NCBI GenBank assembly: GCA_017888105.1
Contig: JAGHGS010000031.1
Coordinates: 1-10,267, forward strand
Source: Bacilli bacterium
Lineage (GTDB): Bacteria; Bacillota_I; Bacilli_A; RF39; UBA660
Direction of reading: 5' to 3'
Length of the DNA: 10,267 bases
The notes under the pieces are model-generated. The model ran no database searches. It was not told where the DNA came from and was given only the letters and a program-made list of their open reading frames with translations. Shown in pieces: positions 5,862 to 10,267 of the stretch (positions within the stretch are counted from its first letter, which is position 1; the number at the start of each line of letters is the position of its first letter). Made by a program: the position numbers and the translations under genes.

Positions 5862-6899
5862 ATGAATATTATAGATTATATCAAAAAGAATAGAAATAAA
5901 ACTTTTAGGGAATACCCTTTTAACGAAATAGATAATTTAATCTTTTCTCTTTTAACATATATAGATTTTACGAATATTGTTCCGGCTTTTAAAAATGGTA
6001 AAATCACTTTAAAAGAAGCAGCAGAAAAATTACATAAAGAGAAGAAAAATTATCGAGGGATATTTATTGGTAATACTTTTAAAATGCTAGAAATCATGAA
6101 GGATAGCAAAAGATACAAAGATACCCTACTTTACAATTACATGAAAGTAGTAAACGATGATATGCAATTTGGAGCTATGACAATGAAGCTTCCTGATAAA
6201 AGCATTTACATTTCTTTTGCCGGTACTGATACATCTATCATAGGTTGGGAAGAAGATTTTAAAATGACTTATCTTTATCCTGGAGCTAGCCAAAAATACG
6301 CCTCTATTTATTTAAATAAGGCAATTGGTTTATTAGATAAAACCGTACGAATTGGGGGTCACTCAAAAGGTGGTAATTTAGCTATTTGTGCTGTCATGAA
6401 TGCCCACTTTTGGATTAGAAGAAAAGTAGTAAAAATAACCAATTTTGATGGTCCAGGCTTCTTAAAGAGTGAAATTGAATCTAAGGCATACAAAAAAATA
6501 GAGCCAAAAATAAAAATGGTTGTTCCCAAAGAAAGTATTATCGGAATGCTTCTTTATCATACTCCCGATTATATTGTCGTAAAATCAAAAGGATTAAGTA
6601 TATTACAACATGATGCTTTTAACTGGCAATGTAAAGATACCAAACTAATTCGTGATACCCAAAGTAAAAGAAGCAAAGCATTACAGCAAAAATTAACAAA
6701 AAAACTAGAAGAACTTTCTTTAAAAGAAAGAATCAATCTAGTTCAAAACTTATTTAATATATTCAAAAATAACAATATTAAAGATACCAAAGAAATAAAA
6801 ATAAGAGAAATTTTTAAACTAATAAAAGAATTCAAAAAATTAGATAAAGAAACTCAAAATCTATTAACCGAATTATTAATTATTATTTTTATCAAATAA
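5862..6899 (+). CDS. DUF2974/Mbeg1-like alpha/beta-hydrolase family protein
   Basis: The N-terminus (FREYPFNEIDNLIFSLLTY-type) is typical of the Firmicutes DUF2974 (Mbeg1-like) family, followed by a lipase-like core. FAGTDTSIIGWEEDF (119-133) precedes the nucleophile elbow GGHSKGGN (165-172, Ser168). NFDGPGF (194-200) could supply the acid and LQHDAFNW (248-255) the catalytic His250. These are the elements of a serine hydrolase, but no substrate is established to my knowledge. There is no signal peptide, so it is probably cytoplasmic. The C-terminal 90 residues are highly charged and helical. The ATG at 5862 follows AGGAGA at seven bases. The stop TAA 6897-6899 touches the stop codon of the convergent gene with no space between. 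Confidence 0.88.
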   Translation: MNIIDYIKKNRNKTFREYPFNEIDNLIFSLLTYIDFTNIVPAFKNGKITLKEAAEKLHKEKKNYRGIFIGNTFKMLEIMKDSKRYKDTLLYNYMKVVNDDMQFGAMTMKLPDKSIYISFAGTDTSIIGWEEDFKMTYLYPGASQKYASIYLNKAIGLLDKTVRIGGHSKGGNLAICAVMNAHFWIRRKVVKITNFDGPGFLKSEIESKAYKKIEPKIKMVVPKESIIGMLLYHTPDYIVVKSKGLSILQHDAFNWQCKDTKLIRDTQSKRSKALQQKLTKKLEELSLKERINLVQNLFNIFKNNNIKDTKEIKIREIFKLIKEFKKLDKETQNLLTELLIIIFIK

Positions 6900-7334
6900 C
6901 TATCTTGTTTTTTCCTTAGACTTCAAACTGTTTAATTCCAATTGCTGTAACAGCAAGTTTTTCTTTTCTAATGTTCCTTCATCCGCTTTTAGTTCTTGTT
7001 CTTCTACTTTAATAAACATTTCTAGCATAAACTCATCTGTATATAAAAGTTGTAGAACTTCAACTGGCAAATAGACTTCAAATCTCCTTAAAATATCTGC
7101 TAACCCTATTCCTTCTTTCATAACATAACAGCCATGACTTCCCTGATAAGTAAAATAATCATCTAAATCATCTTGTGAAACACAAACTATAGGAATATCT
7201 AATTCATTTGATTTTTGATACAACTCTTGCTCAAACCGCCGTAATTCCGAATTTGTTACAAAGTATTCACGAAAATATTTTATCTTCATTTTTAATAAAC
7301 TAGCAAGTAAATAGCCCTCTTCAAGTCGATACAT
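6900..7334 (-). CDS. Unrecognised 144-residue cytoplasmic protein
   Basis: I do not recognise this family. The protein has no signal peptide or membrane helix. It begins with an amphipathic helix (EEGYLLASLLKMKIKYFREYF) and a charged segment. An alternating stretch DIPIVCVSQDDLDDYFTY (46-63) looks like a strand plus an acidic patch. A Gly-rich turn QGSHGCYVMKEGIG (64-77) follows, and the last 45 residues are strongly helical and charged, possibly coiled-coil. The ATG at 7332-7334 has a GAGG ribosome site with a longish spacer. It follows the DUF1848 gene by 46 bases in the same direction with no terminator or clear promoter between, so co-transcription is likely. It ends directly against the convergent hydrolase gene. 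The reading frame is convincing; function is unknown. Confidence 0.75.
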   Translation of the reverse strand: MYRLEEGYLLASLLKMKIKYFREYFVTNSELRRFEQELYQKSNELDIPIVCVSQDDLDDYFTYQGSHGCYVMKEGIGLADILRRFEVYLPVEVLQLLYTDEFMLEMFIKVEEQELKADEGTLEKKNLLLQQLELNSLKSKEKTR

Positions 7335-7380
7335 TTTATCACTTCCTCAAAATAATATTAACACAATTATCTATATTAAA

Positions 7381-8268
7381 TCAATTTTTTCTAACACTTA
7401 TTTTATCATCACTTTCTAAATAACCAACAAGCATGGTTGAATCAGGGTGATGATTTTTCATATTTTCTTTTATTTGTTCTTCATTAAAATTTGCATAACA
7501 ATACTTACAATAATGCATGCATGTGTTATAGTTTCCTATATCAACCATACTAGCACATCCACAATACCTGTTATTTCTCCCTTTCCATTTTGAATAATTC
7601 TTTCCTGTTATTTTTTTTACAAGGCATCTGGGCACACAATCACTTTCTATAAATCCATATTCTTCAAGCGTATTATACTCACTACAAGTTTGAACAGTCA
7701 TATTATGAGTATGAGCTATTTTACTAAAAGATAAACCTAATTTTTTAAAATCTTCATTCGTAAAATTTTTAATACGTAAAACATTCATATTTTCCCTGAC
7801 ATTTTTATAATCATCAATAAAAGATACAATCATATGAGTTATATACCCATCTAACTCTTTACATAATTTTTCAAATGCTCTTATGTGATAATCTATAGTA
7901 TAGTAATCATTTAAAAATATAGGGTCATACCGAACATATACATTTTCTTTTCCTAGTAGATTAGATATTTCTTTAATATCTAAAATTACCTGTTTTTTAT
8001 CAAAAACATTGGGTTCTATATCTTTTTTATACGATGTTAAAGTAACTTGAAATAAGATGGGCTTATTCATTTCTTTTAAATATGGTAGAATGGGATGAGG
8101 ATTTTTCGTACAAAAAACAATTAAATCAACATCATTAAAATAAATACGACTAACAAGTTTAGGATAAATAGGATTTCTAACATCAACAAATCCCTCATGA
8201 TATCGACTCATAAACCATGGCGTATAAAAAGCCACTATATCTGTTCTTCCGCTAATATTTAAAATCAT
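7381..8268 (-). CDS. DUF1848 family protein, radical-SAM-like with a C-terminal Cys cluster
   Basis: The protein fits DUF1848 along its length. It has SGRTDIVAFYTPWFMSR at the N-terminus, then VDVRNP, FCTKNPHPILPYL, YVRYDPIFL (111-119), VSFIDDYKN and a C-terminal cysteine region. That region has CGC at 236-238 and CMHYCKYCYAN at 250-260, a CX3CX2C cluster (C250, C254, C257) of radical SAM type next to DIGNYNTC. Further Cys lie at 195, 211 and 215. It is probably an iron-sulfur enzyme of the cytoplasm; the reaction and substrate are unknown. The length of 295 is normal for the family. ATG 8266-8268 is preceded by GGAG and GGGG runs and by a TATAAT promoter. It is likely the first gene of a two-gene unit with the 144-residue protein. 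Confidence 0.92.
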   Translation of the reverse strand: MILNISGRTDIVAFYTPWFMSRYHEGFVDVRNPIYPKLVSRIYFNDVDLIVFCTKNPHPILPYLKEMNKPILFQVTLTSYKKDIEPNVFDKKQVILDIKEISNLLGKENVYVRYDPIFLNDYYTIDYHIRAFEKLCKELDGYITHMIVSFIDDYKNVRENMNVLRIKNFTNEDFKKLGLSFSKIAHTHNMTVQTCSEYNTLEEYGFIESDCVPRCLVKKITGKNYSKWKGRNNRYCGCASMVDIGNYNTCMHYCKYCYANFNEEQIKENMKNHHPDSTMLVGYLESDDKISVRKN

Positions 8269-8288
8269 AATATCCCCACTTCTCCATC

Positions 8289-8317
8289 ATTATAGTAAAC
8301 AACAAAAAGAAATGCAA
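8289..8317 (-). promoter_or_regulatory. Predicted promoter of the DUF1848 gene
   Basis: There is a -35 TTGCAT (8312-8317), 17 bases of spacer and a perfect -10 TATAAT (8289-8294), about 20 bases before ATG 8268. It starts immediately after the T-run of the upstream terminator. Confidence 0.5.
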
Positions 8318-8318
8318 G

Positions 8319-8346
8319 AAAAAAGAGAGTCAATTATAAACTCTCT
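8319..8346 (-). terminator. Rho-independent terminator of the surface protein gene
   Basis: On the minus strand AGAGAGT (8340-8346) and ACTCTCT (8324-8330) form a seven-pair stem with a nine-base loop followed by a T-run. The stop codon TAA (8334-8336) lies in the loop, so the upstream arm is still coding. Confidence 0.8.
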
Positions 8347-10193
8347 ACAAACAAATCACGAATACTTTTATTCTTCTTCTTTAAGTAAATAACAGTTCCA
8401 AACAAACAATTCAAACTAATTATAATAATAGCAAAAGTTGGAACAAATCCATCATAAGTTTGTGGTACTTCTGGAATTTCTTCAGGTTTTAACACTAAGC
8501 CATCAATTGCTCTTATAATAGCAAGAGCCATTGCATCTACCTCTTCTTGTCTAGTTATATTAAAATCAAGAATAACCGAATCTAATGCATCATATAAAAC
8601 TTCTAAACTTTCTTCTGTATATAAGGTTTTATCAATTGCTTCTGCCTTTTCAATAGCTTCATTAACTTCTGTATAATCAGCACTTTTATATACTAATGTA
8701 TTGATAGCGCTAACAATAGCATCTGCCATTGCATCTACCTCTTCTTGTTCTGTAATATTTTTATTTGTATCCACACTATTTATAGCATCTGCTAATACTT
8801 CTAAACTTTCTTTTGTATATAAAGTTTTATCGATTGCTTCTGCCTTTTCAATAGCTTCATTAACTTCTGTATAATCAGCGCTTTTATATACTAATTCATT
8901 AATAGCACTATTAATCACATCTGCCATTGCATCTACTTCTGTTTGATAATCTTTATCTAAACCACGAACAACAGCATTAATTGCATCGTTTAATACCTTT
9001 ACACTTTCTTCCGTATATAAAGAAATATCTATAGCCTTAGCTTTATCAATTGCTTCATCAACTTTAAGATAATTTGCTATAACAGTAACATTTGTATATT
9101 TATCATCAAACATACTTGAAACCTTACTATCTTCTGCATCAACCATCGGATTAGCATGAGCATCGATTATTACTTTTGCCACTTCACTGTTAATTATACC
9201 ACTAAAAGCACCATTACCATTAGCAATATTTGTAGCATATATTTCTTCAAAAAGCTCTTTATCAACAAATTGGAAACCAGCATAAATATTATTATAAATA
9301 ACACTTTCACCAATATTAAATTTCATCTCTCCAACTTGTCCATAGTCCACTCCGCCAATTCCAAAACCTTTCCAATTATTAGAACCTAAAGCAGTTTGTT
9401 CATATGGATAGTAAGAACCAGCATAAATATCACCAATTACTGAATTACCGCTAATATCAAGATTCCAAGTATTAATCATAGCACGATTCCCAGCTGAAAT
9501 AGTTTTAACATTAGAATTTATAACAGTAGCTTTTGCACTATTAATTCTACCATTGCTTCCCATTGAAAGAGCATAAATCGAATCAGTTAAAGTAGAATTA
9601 TTCACATTTACTTCATAATTATCAATATAAGTGTAAGATGAAGTAGAAATAACATATCCTACCACTGCATTATTAATATCTATTTTTACATTATCGGCAG
9701 TATAATACTCGTTAATAATCTCATAATAACTTGATCCTAAAGCAGTTCTACCATCAGTTAAGCCAAATATTCCATTTAATATACCACCATTTACTGTGAC
9801 TTGAATATTATCAACATGAATCTTAGAATATTTTGCATAGTCAGCAGTAATTTGATTACCAGCAATTATACTTCTAACAGAACCACCATTCATAGTAATA
9901 GAAACACTACTTAAATCAATATCGCATGAACCATCAGCACTATTTATATCGCACGGATTATGATAACCACCGACAATAGAAGTTTCGCTATTAACTAATT
10001 GTTTGTTACCTCCTTCCCAAGTAACGTAAGTGTTACCATTCTCTTCTTCAATAACAATAGGTGTACCATTAGCAACTAAAATATTATTTGCTTCATCATA
10101 TGTAGGTACATCTCCAGTCATTGATTCTGCATTTACCATCATTGGAAATAACATAATTGCAAATGCAAATAAACCTTTGAGATACTTTTTCAT
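8334..10193 (-). CDS. Wall-anchored surface protein: beta-solenoid, three FIVAR repeats, sortase signal
   Basis: A 619-residue secreted protein. Residues 1-22 are a signal peptide ending MVNA. Residues about 95-310 contain roughly seven spaced rungs of alternating hydrophobic strands followed by Asn/Gly turns, such as ITMNGGSVRSIIAG, VTVNGGILNGIFG and LDISGNSVIGDIYAG; I infer a right-handed beta-solenoid. Residues 375-572 are three 66-residue helical repeats (start Y375, Y441, Y507) of FIVAR type with the core VNEAIEKAEAID. The C-terminus has PQTYDG (577-582), a membrane helix (about 584-604) and KKKNK, a variant sortase signal. C81 and C90 may form a disulfide in the mature protein. Likely role: adhesion or matrix binding at the cell surface; ligand unknown. 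AGGAGG lies 11 bases before ATG 10193, slightly far. Single-gene unit with its own promoter and terminator. Confidence 0.9.
   Translation of the reverse strand: MKKYLKGLFAFAIMLFPMMVNAESMTGDVPTYDEANNILVANGTPIVIEEENGNTYVTWEGGNKQLVNSETSIVGGYHNPCDINSADGSCDIDLSSVSITMNGGSVRSIIAGNQITADYAKYSKIHVDNIQVTVNGGILNGIFGLTDGRTALGSSYYEIINEYYTADNVKIDINNAVVGYVISTSSYTYIDNYEVNVNNSTLTDSIYALSMGSNGRINSAKATVINSNVKTISAGNRAMINTWNLDISGNSVIGDIYAGSYYPYEQTALGSNNWKGFGIGGVDYGQVGEMKFNIGESVIYNNIYAGFQFVDKELFEEIYATNIANGNGAFSGIINSEVAKVIIDAHANPMVDAEDSKVSSMFDDKYTNVTVIANYLKVDEAIDKAKAIDISLYTEESVKVLNDAINAVVRGLDKDYQTEVDAMADVINSAINELVYKSADYTEVNEAIEKAEAIDKTLYTKESLEVLADAINSVDTNKNITEQEEVDAMADAIVSAINTLVYKSADYTEVNEAIEKAEAIDKTLYTEESLEVLYDALDSVILDFNITRQEEVDAMALAIIRAIDGLVLKPEEIPEVPQTYDGFVPTFAIIIISLNCLFGTVIYLKKKNKSIRDLFVESL
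8478..9071 (-). repeat. Three tandem 198-bp repeats encoding FIVAR modules
   Basis: Units run 9071-8874, 8873-8676 and 8675-8478. The second and third share near-identical stretches of more than 50 bases (8639-8694 against 8837-8892, one mismatch seen). The first is more diverged. The register is exactly 66 codons, so recombination between units would keep the reading frame. Confidence 0.85.
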
Positions 10194-10213
10194 AAACTCA
10201 AAAACCTCCTCGA

Positions 10214-10257
10214 GTGTTTATACTACCACAAGTTAGAGTTTAAGTCAACATAAACAC
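10214..10257 (-). promoter_or_regulatory. Predicted promoter of the surface protein gene, framed by an 8-bp inverted repeat
   Basis: On the minus strand there is a -35 TTGACT (10243-10248), 17 bases and -10-like TAGTAT (10220-10225). A TATAAA three bases further gives a 20-base spacer as an alternative. Perfect inverted arms GTGTTTAT (10250-10257) and ATAAACAC (10214-10221) lie just upstream of the -35 and over the -10, a layout that could serve as an operator. Confidence 0.45.
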
Positions 10258-10267
10258 ATAAAGAAAA

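Noticed and set aside
8478..9071. Regular repeats considered as a CRISPR array
   Set aside because: The units are 198 bp, contiguous, in frame and encode FIVAR modules; there is no repeat-spacer pattern.
9156..9389. Plus-strand open frame of 77 codons
   Set aside because: Antisense to the solenoid part of the surface protein, without start signals.
10030..10236. Plus-strand open frame of 68 codons
   Set aside because: Antisense to the signal peptide, start and promoter of the surface protein gene.
10220..10248. MerR-type operator in the surface protein promoter
   Set aside because: The 20-base alternative spacer is suggestive, but the spacer lacks a clear dyad of the CTTAGAGT-ACTCTAAG kind and no MerR-like gene is in the window.

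Overview
The window reads as low-GC (by eye roughly a quarter to a third G+C) Firmicutes-type chromosomal DNA, probably from an uncultured gut Bacilli/Clostridia-like host. The evidence is strong AT bias, AGGAGG-type ribosome sites, TATAAT promoters, an LTGC lipobox, a Gram-positive sortase-type surface protein with a PQTYD signal, FIVAR repeats and a DUF1848 protein. Genes use TAA and TAG stops and ordinary TGG tryptophan codons, so nothing points to a Mycoplasma genetic code. The exact taxon cannot be read from the sequence.

Left part (1-2411, minus strand): a PlsC-type acyltransferase gene is followed by a 7TM sensor histidine kinase gene that runs off the left edge. Both are broken by an apparent one-base deletion in a homopolymer. 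For the kinase there are 7 A where 8 restore the frame (770-776). For the acyltransferase there are 4 G where 5 restore it (2281-2284). In each case the two reading frames join into one sensible protein, so these are either sequence errors, recent pseudogenes or, less likely, frameshift-regulated genes.

Middle (2459-4557): a four-helix membrane protein with a duplicated 24-residue soluble tail (minus) has a clear promoter and a distant terminator. Divergent from it is a stub of a collagen-like protein with a C1q/TNF-like C-terminal domain (plus). Its G+C is visibly higher than the neighbours' and it has no recognisable ribosome site. It converges on a small lipoprotein gene (minus) across a shared hairpin terminator.

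Right-middle (4558-6899, plus): an M18 family metalloaminopeptidase with all expected metal and catalytic residues, then a DUF2974/Mbeg1-like alpha/beta-hydrolase with a GHSKG nucleophile elbow. The hydrolase stop codon directly abuts the stop of a convergent unknown gene.

Right end (6900-10193, minus): a DUF1848 radical-SAM-like protein followed by an unrecognised 144-residue protein, probably one transcript. Upstream of them lies a 619-residue wall-anchored surface protein built from a signal peptide, a predicted beta-solenoid of about seven rungs, three 66-residue FIVAR repeats and a sortase signal.

No tRNA, rRNA, CRISPR array, insertion sequence or clear novel multi-gene system was seen. 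The genes look like a mix of surface and membrane functions (surface protein, lipoprotein, collagen-like protein, sensor kinase, lipid acyltransferase) and cytoplasmic housekeeping (peptidase, hydrolase). No operon ties them into one pathway. The most useful points for a reader are the two frameshifts, the start-codon corrections, the orphan collagen-like domain and the surface protein architecture.
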